Shown here in pieces: positions 10,088 through 19,880 of a stretch of 64,000 bases of DNA (position 1 is its first letter; each line of letters opens with the position of its first letter). Position numbers and translations under genes: made by a program. Source of the stretch: Paracoccaceae bacterium (GTDB taxonomy: Bacteria; Pseudomonadota; Alphaproteobacteria; Rhodobacterales; Rhodobacteraceae); contig JABDLJ010000035.1 in assembly GCA_013003075.1 (NCBI GenBank), positions 44,064 to 108,063 on the forward strand. The letters are read 5' to 3'. The notes under the pieces were generated by a model. That model saw only the letters and a list, made by a program, of their open reading frames with translations. It ran no database searches and was not told the origin of the DNA.

Positions 10088-10360
10088 TTCGCCTCGGACA
10101 CGGCGTGGACAGTGGTGCGCGGTTCCGACCTGGAGGAAGGCGAGAGCGAGGGCCTGCCGGTCTGGTCGCGCCACGTGGGCGACCCGGTGCTGGCGAGCAA
10201 CCTCACGCGCCGGACCGATTTCGCGCTGTTCATTGTCCATGCGCTGACCGACGACAGCCTGCTTCGGGAGGCCCCGGCCATTGTGAGTTGCAGAAGTGAG
10301 TCGGCGCTGATGCATCGCGACACGACCGGGGCGGCGAGGCCCGAAGAAGGGCAGGACTGA
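10088..10360 (+). pseudogene. C-terminal remnant of an NmrA-like/atypical SDR protein
   Basis: + frame FASDTAWTVVRGSDLEEGESEGLPVWSRHVGDPVLASNLTRRTDFALFIVHALTDDSLLREAPAI resembles NAD(P)H-binding epimerase C-termini; no N-terminus. Confidence 0.5.
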
Positions 10361-10729
10361 AAGCGTCATCGTAGCGTTTCGACGCAGCGCGGGGCCAATC
10401 CGAAGACTTGGGTTGCTCACGGGTCTATGCAGCGACGGCGCGTGGAAGGCCCGGTGGTCCAATGGCAAGGAGTGACACATGCCGGATCGCGGCCTCGGTA
10501 CCCCCTCGGATCGCGCGCGGTGCGTGCGGGAATGGACGGCACCTTCGGAACTGACACCGATTGCCAAGGCCCGCTTGACGAGCCGCTTTTCGCGATCGGT
10601 CGGTGGGCCGGCGTCGGCGCAGGCTTTGGCCAAGGCGGCATAGGCACTTCAAAGCTCTGGGTGTTGTTGTCCGAGGTCTTCGGCGACCTCCATGGGCGGG
10701 CCTGCATGGCCATTGTCATGTATCTTGCC

Positions 10730-11431
10730 TTAGGAAGAATGGTCGTCAATCAAAGGGCTGGGATTGGCAAAGCCGGTCAGGTCTTTGAGATCGGTGATCT
10801 CGATATGATTTCCGGTGACCTTTACGCCGTAGGGTTCCAGCCCCTTGAACGCGCGGCTGAGGTTCTCGGGTGTCATCCCCAGAAATGAGGCCAGACGTCG
10901 TTTCTCCGTGGTGAGGTCAAAGGCGTCGGATTGCGTGCGGCCTCTTTGACGCAAAAGATAATTGGCCAGCCGCTCCAGAGATGTGCGCAACTTGAGGTTC
11001 TTGGTGTTCTTGACGACGGCGCGGTAGCATTGCGAAAGCTCTGTCACGATGGCGCGCGCAAATGCGTTGTCGGTGTCAAAAACGGCGCGAACGTCCTCTG
11101 AGGGCAACAGAATGATCCGGCTTTTTTCAAGTGTGCGCGCTGACATCAAATAGGGGGCATTCTTGATCGTTGCGGCCAGAATGAATGTCGAGACCGGGCG
11201 GACAGTTGCCAAGCTGGTTTCGCGACCGTTCCAAGAGGAAAACAGATCGACGGAACCCGAAATGACAATATGGAGAAAATCCGGCGTCTCGCCTTCGGTG
11301 ATCAAATCAATTCGCGGCGGAAAATTCTGCACATAGGACCCGCGCATGAGGGCTTCGAAGCTGGAATCCTCCATATCGGCAAAGAGCGCAAGATCGCGGA
11401 CTTCCTGCCTGTACGGCTCGGCATTCGGCAC
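10730..11431 (-). CDS. narR: Crp/Fnr-family regulator, NarR-like
   Basis: cNMP-like domain plus HTH RRLASFLGMTPENLSRAFKGL; lacks N-terminal Cys cluster; divergent from narK; GTG start with GGGGAAG RBS. Confidence 0.7.
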   Translation of the reverse strand: MPNAEPYRQEVRDLALFADMEDSSFEALMRGSYVQNFPPRIDLITEGETPDFLHIVISGSVDLFSSWNGRETSLATVRPVSTFILAATIKNAPYLMSARTLEKSRIILLPSEDVRAVFDTDNAFARAIVTELSQCYRAVVKNTKNLKLRTSLERLANYLLRQRGRTQSDAFDLTTEKRRLASFLGMTPENLSRAFKGLEPYGVKVTGNHIEITDLKDLTGFANPSPLIDDHSS

Positions 11432-11473
11432 CGCGCTTCCCCTTCATTGCTTCGCCGCATCATTTTGCGTCAC

Positions 11474-11487
11474 TTGATAAATGTCAA
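11474..11487. promoter_or_regulatory. FNR-type palindrome TTGAT-AAAT-GTCAA upstream of narR
   Basis: Matches TTGAY-N4-RTCAA. Confidence 0.5.
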
Positions 11488-11588
11488 GCCGTGGATTGAT
11501 GCTTCACTGCATTCCGCTTGACGCGCGATCCTGCAGGACCTGACTAATTTATGTAAACCATTTATATTGCTGTATAATTCCGTCATTC

Positions 11589-11602
11589 TTGATCTGGATC
11601 AA
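11589..11602. promoter_or_regulatory. Perfect FNR/NNR-type box TTGAT-CTGG-ATCAA upstream of narK1
   Basis: Exact TTGAT-N4-ATCAA, ahead of the narK-narGHJI cluster. Confidence 0.8.
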
Positions 11603-11652
11603 CAGATTTTTCCACCAAGGGGCACAAACCCATCGCAACCGAAAACAGCAGC

Positions 11653-13092
11653 ATGAAGACTGCAAAAGGCGGAGGGGCCGCGATGGAACTTCAAAACAAA
11701 GCCACGGCACTGTGGTCAAATTTCTTCAAGGTAGAGATGGTGCAGATCAGAACGTTCCACATGACGTGGTTTGCGTTCTTTTCGTGCTTCTTTGCATGGT
11801 TCGGTATTGCGCCGCTGATGAGCGTTGTGCGCGATGAGTTGGGCCTGACACCAAATCAGATCGGTTGGGCGATTATCGGCTCGGTCTCCGTGACCATTTT
11901 CGCGCGACTGTTCATTGGATGGCTCTGTGACCGCATCGGGCCGCGAAAATCGTATACTTGGCTTCTGCTGATCGGCTCATTGCCGGTGATGGGCATTGGC
12001 CTGTCATATGACTTTCAGACCTTCTTGCTGTTCCGTGTCCTGATCGGTGGGATCGGTGCGGCGTTTGTGATCACCCAATACCATACATCCGTGATGTTCG
12101 CGCCCAACGTCGTGGGTCAGGCGAACGCCACATCCGCCGGCTGGGGCAACCTCGGCGGCGGTGTGACCCAGTTTGTCATGCCACTTCTTTTCTCGGTTAT
12201 GGTCGTGGGTTTTGGCTTCTCCGAAGCTGTTGGCTGGCGTCTGTCGATGATCGTTGTCGGTGTCATCATCTTCCTGACCGGTATTGCCTACTACTTCCTG
12301 ACCCAGGATGCGCCCGACGGAAACTTCGACGACCTGCGCGCCCAAGGTAAAATGGAAGAGAAGAAAAAGGTGACCGGCAACTATATGCAGGCCCTCAAGG
12401 ACCCGCGGGTCTGGGTGTTGTTCGTGATCTATGGCGCGTGCTTCGGCATCGAACTGACGGTCAACAACGTCGCTGCACTTTACTTCATGGACTATTTTGA
12501 CCTGACTTTGGTCACTGCGGGTCTTGTGGCCGCGTGCTTTGGCCTGATGAACCTTTTCGCCCGGACACTGGGCGGTCTCTTTGGTGACAATTTTGGATCG
12601 CTCTGGGGACTTAAAGGCCGCAGCTTCTGGCTCTTTATATGCCTGTTCTTCGAGGGCTGCGCGTTGATGGTCTTCAGCCAGATGCACGTCCTCTTTCTCG
12701 CATTGCCTGCGCTGATCGTCTTCTCCTTGTTCACACAGATGGCCGAAGGGGCCACCTACTCGGTCGTCCCGTTCATCAATAAGAAGTCTCTTGGCGCGGT
12801 GGCTGGTGTGGTTGGGGCAGGCGGCAACGCGGGCGCCGTTCTGGCAGGCTTCCTTTTCAAAAACATAATCGACTGGAGCCAGGCGTTCTTCATCCTCGGC
12901 ATCATCGTCACCTGCGCATCGTTCCTGGCCTTCTTCGTGAGGTTCTCGACCCGGCAGGAAGATGAGGAACGCGCAAACTTCGCGGCAGCGAATATCGAGA
13001 CGCTGAGGCTGCGTGCGCTAGAGGCCAATGAGGCGCTGGAAGCAGGCCTGACCGCCATCGCCAAGAAAAACGGCAGTCAGCCTGCCGAGTGA
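11653..13092 (+). CDS. narK1: Nitrate/nitrite MFS transporter, NarK1-type
   Basis: MFS with nitrate-signature-like GWGNLGGGVTQFVMP; start may be 11683. Confidence 0.8.
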   Translation: MKTAKGGGAAMELQNKATALWSNFFKVEMVQIRTFHMTWFAFFSCFFAWFGIAPLMSVVRDELGLTPNQIGWAIIGSVSVTIFARLFIGWLCDRIGPRKSYTWLLLIGSLPVMGIGLSYDFQTFLLFRVLIGGIGAAFVITQYHTSVMFAPNVVGQANATSAGWGNLGGGVTQFVMPLLFSVMVVGFGFSEAVGWRLSMIVVGVIIFLTGIAYYFLTQDAPDGNFDDLRAQGKMEEKKKVTGNYMQALKDPRVWVLFVIYGACFGIELTVNNVAALYFMDYFDLTLVTAGLVAACFGLMNLFARTLGGLFGDNFGSLWGLKGRSFWLFICLFFEGCALMVFSQMHVLFLALPALIVFSLFTQMAEGATYSVVPFINKKSLGAVAGVVGAGGNAGAVLAGFLFKNIIDWSQAFFILGIIVTCASFLAFFVRFSTRQEDEERANFAAANIETLRLRALEANEALEAGLTAIAKKNGSQPAE

Positions 13093-13102
13093 TTTCGAAC
13101 CC

Positions 13103-13125
13103 GGCGGGCCGGTGAGCGGCCCGCC
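13103..13125. other. Stem-loop in narK1-narK2 intergenic (8-bp stem GGCGGGCC/GGCCCGCC)
   Basis: Inverted repeat read directly. Confidence 0.75.
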
Positions 13126-13161
13126 AAACCACGCAATACGCCACCACGGGAGGACCCCACC

Positions 13162-14556
13162 ATGGCGACGACAGCAACCCAATCCGCCAACAGCGGCTAT
13201 CAGCTGACCGACTGGCGGCCGGAAGACCCGCAATTCTGGGAGAGCGAAGGCAAACGCATCGCAACCCGCAACCTCTGGATTTCGATCCCCAACCTGCTGC
13301 TGGCCTTTTCGGTCTGGATGGTCTGGTCGGTCGTTGTCGCCAAGATGCCGTTGATCGGCTTTGACTTCTCGGTCGGCGAACGGTTCTGGCTTGCCGCGCT
13401 GCCGGGCCTGTCTGGCGCAACCTTGCGTATTTTCTACAGCTTCATGGTGCCGATTTTTGGTGGTCGGAAATGGACCGCGATCTCGACAGCCTCGCTGCTG
13501 CTTCCCGCCCTTGGCATCGGTTTTGCGATCCAGAACCCCGAGACCAGCTATGTCACCTTCCTGATCCTCGCCCTGATGTGCGGCTTTGGCGGCGGCAACT
13601 TCGCCTCCTCGATGGCCAACATCGCCTACTTCTACCCGAAGGCGACCAAAGGCAACGCGCTGGCGCTGAACGCTGGTCTTGGCAACCTCGGCGTGTCGGT
13701 GATGCAGTTCGTGGTTCCGGTTGTCATCACCATGGGCGTGTTTGGTGCCATCGGTGGTGAACCGCAGCAGCTTTCGGATGGTGGCCAACTGTTCCTTCAG
13801 AACGCCGGCTTCATCTGGGTGCCTTTCCTGGCCGTCAGCGCCATCGCAGCGTGGTTCGGCATGAATGACATTGCCGATGCGAAATCTTCGTTCAGCAGCC
13901 AGTCGGTTATCTTCACCCGCAAGCACAACTGGATCATGTGTATCCTGTACACCGGCACATTCGGCAGCTTTATCGGCTACGCTGCGGGCTTCCCGCTGTT
14001 GATGCGGACCCAGTTCCCCGAAGTCGACGTTCTGCGCTATGCCTTCCTTGGCCCGCTTGTCGGCGCGCTGAGCCGGGCCGCGACGGGTTGGGTGTCGGAC
14101 AAGTTCGGCGGTGGCCGTGTGACGTTCTGGACGTTCCTCGGCATGATGGTTGCCGTCTTTGGTGTGCTGCAGTTCCTGCCGCTCGGCGACAGCACCGGCA
14201 ACTTCTGGGGCTTTTTTGCCTGCTTCATGGCGCTGTTCTTCCTGACGGGCGTGGGCAACGCGTCGACCTTCCAAATGATCCCCTCGATCATGAAGCAGGA
14301 AGTGCCGCGCTTGATGCCGAAGCTCGATGCCGGGGCGCTTCAAAAGCAAACGGAAATGGAAAGTGCCGCGATCATCGCCTTCACATCGGCGATCGCTGCC
14401 TACGGGGCGTTCTTCATCCCGAAAAGCTACGGCACATCCATCGCCATCACAGGCGGTCCGGCTGCAGCTCTCTGGGCGTTCCTGATCTTTTACGCCGTCT
14501 GTGCCGTGATTTGCTGGATCTTCTATTCCCGCAAATCTGCGCCGGTTCCTTGCTGA
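13162..14556 (+). CDS. narK2: Nitrate/nitrite MFS transporter, NarK2-type
   Basis: QLTDWRPEDPQFWESEGKRIATRNLWISIPNLLLAFSVWMVWSVVV...; nitrate-signature-like GLGNLGVSVMQF. Confidence 0.85.
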   Translation: MATTATQSANSGYQLTDWRPEDPQFWESEGKRIATRNLWISIPNLLLAFSVWMVWSVVVAKMPLIGFDFSVGERFWLAALPGLSGATLRIFYSFMVPIFGGRKWTAISTASLLLPALGIGFAIQNPETSYVTFLILALMCGFGGGNFASSMANIAYFYPKATKGNALALNAGLGNLGVSVMQFVVPVVITMGVFGAIGGEPQQLSDGGQLFLQNAGFIWVPFLAVSAIAAWFGMNDIADAKSSFSSQSVIFTRKHNWIMCILYTGTFGSFIGYAAGFPLLMRTQFPEVDVLRYAFLGPLVGALSRAATGWVSDKFGGGRVTFWTFLGMMVAVFGVLQFLPLGDSTGNFWGFFACFMALFFLTGVGNASTFQMIPSIMKQEVPRLMPKLDAGALQKQTEMESAAIIAFTSAIAAYGAFFIPKSYGTSIAITGGPAAALWAFLIFYAVCAVICWIFYSRKSAPVPC

Positions 14557-14574
14557 GCCCTTAGCAATCCTGCT

Positions 14575-14592
14575 GCGCCGCCGATGCGGCGC
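14575..14592. other. Stem-loop in narK2-narG intergenic (GCGCCGC cgat GCGGCGC)
   Basis: Inverted repeat read directly. Confidence 0.75.
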
Positions 14593-14618
14593 GGCCCCCG
14601 CATCAAGGAGAAAACGAC

Positions 14619-17600
14619 ATGAGCCACCTGCTCGACAGATTGAACTTCCTCCAGTCTACGGACCTTGAACAATTCTCGGACGGGTTTGGCAAAGCCACCA
14701 GTGAAAAACGGGATTGGGAAGACACCTACCGCAATCGCTGGCGGCACGACAAAGTCGTCCGTTCGACCCACGGTGTGAACTGCACTGGGTCGTGCAGCTG
14801 GAAGATCTACGTCAAGTCCGGGATCGTGACCTGGGAGACGCAGCAAACCGACTATCCGCGCACCCGCGCCGATCTGCCCAACCACGAGCCGCGGGGCTGT
14901 GCGCGGGGCGCGTCCTATAGCTGGTATCTCTATTCTGCGAACCGAGTAAAAAACCCGCTGGTGCGCGGGCGCTTGATGAAGGTCTGGCGCAAGATGCGGG
15001 AGACGATGCAGCCGATCGAGGCATGGACCAAGCTTCAAGCCGATCCGATCCTGCGCGCGTCCTATGTGGAAACACGCGGCAAGGGCGGCTTCGTGCGCGC
15101 CACCTGGGACGAAGCGACCGAGATCACCGCCGCCGCCAATGCCTATACCGCGAAAACCTATGGCCCCGACCGCGTCTTCGGCTTCTCGCCGATCCCTGCG
15201 ATGTCGATGGTGTCCTACGCCGCCGGGTCTCGCTACCTGTCGCTGATGGGCGGCGTGTGCATGTCGTTCTACGACTGGTACTGTGATCTGCCGCCGGCCT
15301 CGCCGATGACCTGGGGCGAGCAGACAGACGTGCCGGAAAGTGCAGACTGGTACAACTCCGGCTACCTGCTGCTCTGGGGTTCCAACGTGCCGCAGACCCG
15401 GACACCGGACGCACATTTCTACACGGAAGCCCGCTACAAGGGCACCAAGTCCGCCGTCATCTGCCCCGACTATTCCGAGGCCGCCAAGTTTGGCGATGTC
15501 TGGCTGAATGCAAAACAAGGAACCGATGCGGCGCTGGCGATGGCTTTTGGCCACGTGATCCTGCGCGAATTCCACCTTGATCGTCAGTGCGAGTATTTCG
15601 AGGACTATACCCGCAAATACTCCGACTTCCCGATGCTGGTAAAGCTGGACGAAAAGGACGGCAAGCTGGTGCCGGGCCGTTTTCTGCGTGCCGATGATCT
15701 GGACGGCAAGCTGGGTGAAGAGAACAACCCCGAATGGAAGACCGTCGCATTCGACGAGATGTCCAACGCGTTCGTGTCGCCCAATGGCTCCGTTGGCTAT
15801 CGCTGGGGCGAAGACGGCGAATGGAACCTCGAGGAGAAGGCCAAGGCGGCCGACACGAAACTCAAGATGTCCCTGGTTCTCGAAGAGGATCACGACGATG
15901 TTCTGGGCGTTGATTTCCCCTATTTCGGGGGCGAGGCCTTCGGCCAGTTCAAGACCGACGCGACCCATCCCGACGTTCTGACCCGGAACATCCCGGTCAA
16001 GAAGATCAAGACTGCCGATGGTGAGATTGCCGTTGCGACCGTGTTTGACCTGTTCTGCGCGAACTACGGCCTTGATCGCGGACTGGGTGGCGATTGGGTC
16101 ACAAACGACTACGCCAACGACATGCCCGGCACGCCCGCATGGGCCGAAAAGATCACCGGCGTTCCCGCCGACAAGATCGCGCATGTGGCCCGTGGCTTTG
16201 CCGACAATGCCGAGAAGACCGGCGGCAAGTCGATGATCATCATCGGCGCCGCGATGAACCACTGGTTCCACATGGACATGAACTATCGCGGCGTCATCAA
16301 CATGCTGGTGATGTGCGGCTGCGTTGGCCAATCGGGCGGCGGCTGGGCGCATTACGTGGGGCAGGAAAAGCTGCGGCCACAGACCGGCTGGGCCCCGCTG
16401 GCCTTCGCGCTCGATTGGAACCGCCCGCCGCGGCACATGAACTCGACCTCGGCCTGGTACGCGCACACCGACCAGTGGCGCTACGAGACGCTGACGGCGG
16501 GGGAAATCCTGTCGCCGACCGCGCCAGAGGGCGATTGGGACATCTCGCTCATTGACTACAACATCCGTGCCGAGCGCATGGGTTGGCTGCCCTCTGCGCC
16601 GCAGTTGAAGACGAACCCGTTCGATGTCGCCAAGGCCGCGAAAGAGGCCGGCAAGGAAATCCCGGCCTATGTCGCCGAGACGCTGAAATCCGGCGATCTG
16701 GAAATGTCTTGCGAGGACCCCGACAACCCCGCCAACTGGCCGCGCAACCTGTTCGTTTGGCGCTCGAACCTCCTAGGATCATCCGGCAAGGGGCACGAAT
16801 ACTTCCTTAAACACCTGCTTGGCACCGACCACGGTGTCATGGGCAAGGATTTGGGCGAAGACGGTGCACAGCTGCCGAAAGAGGCCAAATGGCACAAGGA
16901 TGCGCCGCGCGGCAAGCTGGACCTCTTGGTGACCATCGACTTCCGGATGAGCACCACGTGCGTCTACTCCGACATCGTTCTGCCGACGGCCAGTTGGTAC
17001 GAAAAGGACGACATGAACACGTCGGACATGCACCCGTTCATCCACCCGCTGCAAGCGGCGGTGGACCCGGCCTATGAGAGCAAATCGGACTGGGAGATCT
17101 TCAAGGCGATCGCCAAGAAGTTCCAGGAAATCGTGCCAGGTTATCTGGACAAGGAAACCGATATCGTCGCGCTGCCGATCCTGCACGACACTCCTGCGGA
17201 AATTGCGCAGGATCAGGTGAAGGACTGGAAGAAGGGCGAATGCGACCTGATCCCCGGCAAGACGGCGCCTGCCTTCGTCGCAGTCGAGCGGGATTATACC
17301 GCGATCTACGACCGCTTTACTGCGCTTGGACCGATGCTCGACAATCTGGGCAACGGCGGCAAGGGTATTACCTGGAACACCCAGGACGAGATCGACAACC
17401 TGTCGGCCCTGAACGGTGTGCAACTGGACGGTGCAGCGGCGGGACGGCCCAGGATCGAGACCGCTATCGACGCCTGCGAAGTGATCCTGATGCTGGCCCC
17501 CGAGACCAACGGCAACGTCGCCGTCAAGGCCTGGGAAGCTCTGTCCAAGGCCACGGGCCGCGAACATGCGCATCTGGCCGAGGGCGAACATGGCAACAAG

Positions 17601-18359
17601 ATCCGTTTCCACGACATCGCGGCGCAGCCCCGCAAGATCATCTCCAGCCCCACCTGGTCGGGGATCGAGAGCGAGAAGGTCAGCTATAACGCGGGCTACA
17701 CCAACGTGCATGAGCTGATCCCGTGGCGGACGCTCACGGGCCGCCAACAGCTTTATCAGGATCACCTTTGGATGCGGGCCTTCGGTGAAGGCTTCATGTC
17801 CTACCGGCCACCGGTGGATCTGAAGACAATCACCAAGGACGTACAGGACGAAGGCGATACGCTGGTCCTGAACTTCATCACGCCCCACCAGAAATGGGGC
17901 ATCCACTCCACCTATTCCGACAACCTGTTGATGCTGACGCTGAACCGGGGCGGGCCGGTGGTCTGGATATCGGAGGTGGACGCCAAGTCTGCGGGCATCG
18001 TCGATAACGACTGGATCGAGCTTTACAACGTCAACGGTGCGTTGACTGCGCGGGCAGTGGTCAGCCAGCGGATCAAGGAAGGCACGACCTTCATGTATCA
18101 CGCACAGGAAAAGATCGTGAACACGCCCGGATCCGAAAAGACCGGACATCGCGGGGGCATCCACAATTCCGTTACCCGCGCTGTCCTGAAACCCACCCAC
18201 ATGATCGGCGGATACGCCCAGCAATCCTACGGCTTCAACTACTACGGAACAGTGGGATCGAACCGGGACGAATTTGTCGTCGTCAGGAAGATGAAGAAAG
18301 TCGACTGGTTTGACCGAGAAGAAAACTGGAAGGCACCTGCACAGGAGGCAGAGACATGA
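14619..18359 (+). CDS. narG: Respiratory nitrate reductase alpha subunit
   Basis: 1246 aa; HGVNCTGSCSWKIYVKSGIVTWETQQTDYPRTR...EPRGCARGASYSWYLYSANRVK. Confidence 0.97.
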   Translation: MSHLLDRLNFLQSTDLEQFSDGFGKATSEKRDWEDTYRNRWRHDKVVRSTHGVNCTGSCSWKIYVKSGIVTWETQQTDYPRTRADLPNHEPRGCARGASYSWYLYSANRVKNPLVRGRLMKVWRKMRETMQPIEAWTKLQADPILRASYVETRGKGGFVRATWDEATEITAAANAYTAKTYGPDRVFGFSPIPAMSMVSYAAGSRYLSLMGGVCMSFYDWYCDLPPASPMTWGEQTDVPESADWYNSGYLLLWGSNVPQTRTPDAHFYTEARYKGTKSAVICPDYSEAAKFGDVWLNAKQGTDAALAMAFGHVILREFHLDRQCEYFEDYTRKYSDFPMLVKLDEKDGKLVPGRFLRADDLDGKLGEENNPEWKTVAFDEMSNAFVSPNGSVGYRWGEDGEWNLEEKAKAADTKLKMSLVLEEDHDDVLGVDFPYFGGEAFGQFKTDATHPDVLTRNIPVKKIKTADGEIAVATVFDLFCANYGLDRGLGGDWVTNDYANDMPGTPAWAEKITGVPADKIAHVARGFADNAEKTGGKSMIIIGAAMNHWFHMDMNYRGVINMLVMCGCVGQSGGGWAHYVGQEKLRPQTGWAPLAFALDWNRPPRHMNSTSAWYAHTDQWRYETLTAGEILSPTAPEGDWDISLIDYNIRAERMGWLPSAPQLKTNPFDVAKAAKEAGKEIPAYVAETLKSGDLEMSCEDPDNPANWPRNLFVWRSNLLGSSGKGHEYFLKHLLGTDHGVMGKDLGEDGAQLPKEAKWHKDAPRGKLDLLVTIDFRMSTTCVYSDIVLPTASWYEKDDMNTSDMHPFIHPLQAAVDPAYESKSDWEIFKAIAKKFQEIVPGYLDKETDIVALPILHDTPAEIAQDQVKDWKKGECDLIPGKTAPAFVAVERDYTAIYDRFTALGPMLDNLGNGGKGITWNTQDEIDNLSALNGVQLDGAAAGRPRIETAIDACEVILMLAPETNGNVAVKAWEALSKATGREHAHLAEGEHGNKIRFHDIAAQPRKIISSPTWSGIESEKVSYNAGYTNVHELIPWRTLTGRQQLYQDHLWMRAFGEGFMSYRPPVDLKTITKDVQDEGDTLVLNFITPHQKWGIHSTYSDNLLMLTLNRGGPVVWISEVDAKSAGIVDNDWIELYNVNGALTARAVVSQRIKEGTTFMYHAQEKIVNTPGSEKTGHRGGIHNSVTRAVLKPTHMIGGYAQQSYGFNYYGTVGSNRDEFVVVRKMKKVDWFDREENWKAPAQEAET

Positions 18360-19879
18360 GAATCCGCGCACAAATCGGGATGGTGCTGAACCTCGATAAA
18401 TGTATCGGGTGCCACACGTGCTCTGTCACCTGCAAGAACGTCTGGACCAGCCGCGACGGTGTTGAATATGCGTGGTTCAACAATGTCGAAACCAAGCCGG
18501 GCCTCGGCTATCCGACGGACTGGGAAAACCAGGCGCGCTGGAAAGGCGGCTGGGAAAGGACCAAGGCAGGCAAGTTGCAGCCCAAGCAGGGCAGCAAGTG
18601 GCGCATCCTGTCCAACATTTTTGCCAACCCCTCTATGCCCGAGATCGACGACTACTACGAGCCGTTCGATTTCGACTATGACCACCTGAAATCCGCGCCC
18701 GAGATGAAGGCCTTCCCGACGGCGCGCCCCCGATCCAAGATCACCGGCGAGCGGATCGAGAAGATCGAGAAGGGCCCGAACTGGGAGGAAATTCTGGGCG
18801 GTGAATTCTCCAAACGCTCCGCCGATTACAACTTCGACGGCATCCAAAAGGAGATTTACGGGGAATACGAGAACACTTTCATGATGTATCTGCCCCGGTT
18901 GTGCGAACATTGCCTCAACCCGGCCTGTGCCTCGTCCTGCCCCTCGGGGGCGATCTACAAGCGCGAGGAAGACGGCATCGTCCTGATCGATCAGGAGAAA
19001 TGCCGCGGCTGGCGGATGTGTGTCTCGGGCTGCCCCTACAAGAAGGTCTACTACAACTGGTCGACCGGTAAGTCCGAGAAATGCACGCTGTGTTACCCGC
19101 GCATCGAAAGCGGCAACCCGACGGTGTGTTCGGAAACCTGCGTGGGGCGGATCCGCTATCTGGGTGTCATGCTTTATGATGCCGACAAGATCGAAAGCGC
19201 GGCCAATATGGAAGATCCCCAGGATCTCTATGACGCGCAGCTGGGTGTATTCCTTGATCCCAACGACCCGGTGGTGATCGAAACCGCCCGAGCCGACGGC
19301 ATCCCCGAGGACTGGATCAAGGCGGCGCAGGACAGCCCGATCTGGAAAATGGCGATGGAATGGAAGGTCGCCTTCCCGCTGCATCCCGAATATCGGACGC
19401 TGCCGATGGTATGGTACATCCCGCCGCTCTCTCCGATCCAGAACGCAGCCGAAGCCGGGGCCATCGGCATGGATGCTGGCATGCCGGATGTGAAGAACCT
19501 GCGCATCCCGGTACGCTATCTTGCCAACATGCTGACAGCCGGGGACGAAGCCCCGGTGATCACGGCGCTGGAACGGATGCTGGCGATGCGCTCTTACATG
19601 CGGTCCAAGACCGTGGAAGGTGTCATCGACGAAGGCATCGCGGCGCGGGTCGGCCTGAGCGGGCGCGTGATCGAGGACATGTATAAAATCATGGCCTTGG
19701 CCGATTACGAAGACCGCTTCGTGATCCCCACCACCCACCGTGAACAGGTCGAGGAAGCCTATGACCTACGCGGCGGCTGCGGGTTCACCGACACCAACGG
19801 ATGCTCTACCGGATCATCCGGAAAGTCGCTCTTTGGCGGCGCCAAAAAACCATTGAAAATGCCAACGGAGGCGATGTGA
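18356..19879 (+). CDS. narH: Respiratory nitrate reductase beta subunit
   Basis: Fe-S motifs CIGCHTCSVTCKNVW, CEHCLNPACASSCPSG, CRGWRMCVSGCPYKK; overlaps the narG stop. Confidence 0.97.
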   Translation: MRIRAQIGMVLNLDKCIGCHTCSVTCKNVWTSRDGVEYAWFNNVETKPGLGYPTDWENQARWKGGWERTKAGKLQPKQGSKWRILSNIFANPSMPEIDDYYEPFDFDYDHLKSAPEMKAFPTARPRSKITGERIEKIEKGPNWEEILGGEFSKRSADYNFDGIQKEIYGEYENTFMMYLPRLCEHCLNPACASSCPSGAIYKREEDGIVLIDQEKCRGWRMCVSGCPYKKVYYNWSTGKSEKCTLCYPRIESGNPTVCSETCVGRIRYLGVMLYDADKIESAANMEDPQDLYDAQLGVFLDPNDPVVIETARADGIPEDWIKAAQDSPIWKMAMEWKVAFPLHPEYRTLPMVWYIPPLSPIQNAAEAGAIGMDAGMPDVKNLRIPVRYLANMLTAGDEAPVITALERMLAMRSYMRSKTVEGVIDEGIAARVGLSGRVIEDMYKIMALADYEDRFVIPTTHREQVEEAYDLRGGCGFTDTNGCSTGSSGKSLFGGAKKPLKMPTEAM

Positions 19880-19880
19880 A

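Noticed and set aside
10361-10729. Short ORFs on both strands between the SDR remnant and narR
   Set aside because: No clear family or RBS; probably decayed DNA at the island edge. Left unannotated.
14523-16466. 647-aa minus-strand ORF opposite narG
   Set aside because: Antisense shadow of narG; no recognisable motifs.
16779-19738. Long minus-strand ORFs opposite narG and narH
   Set aside because: Antisense to strongly supported genes with conserved Fe-S motifs.
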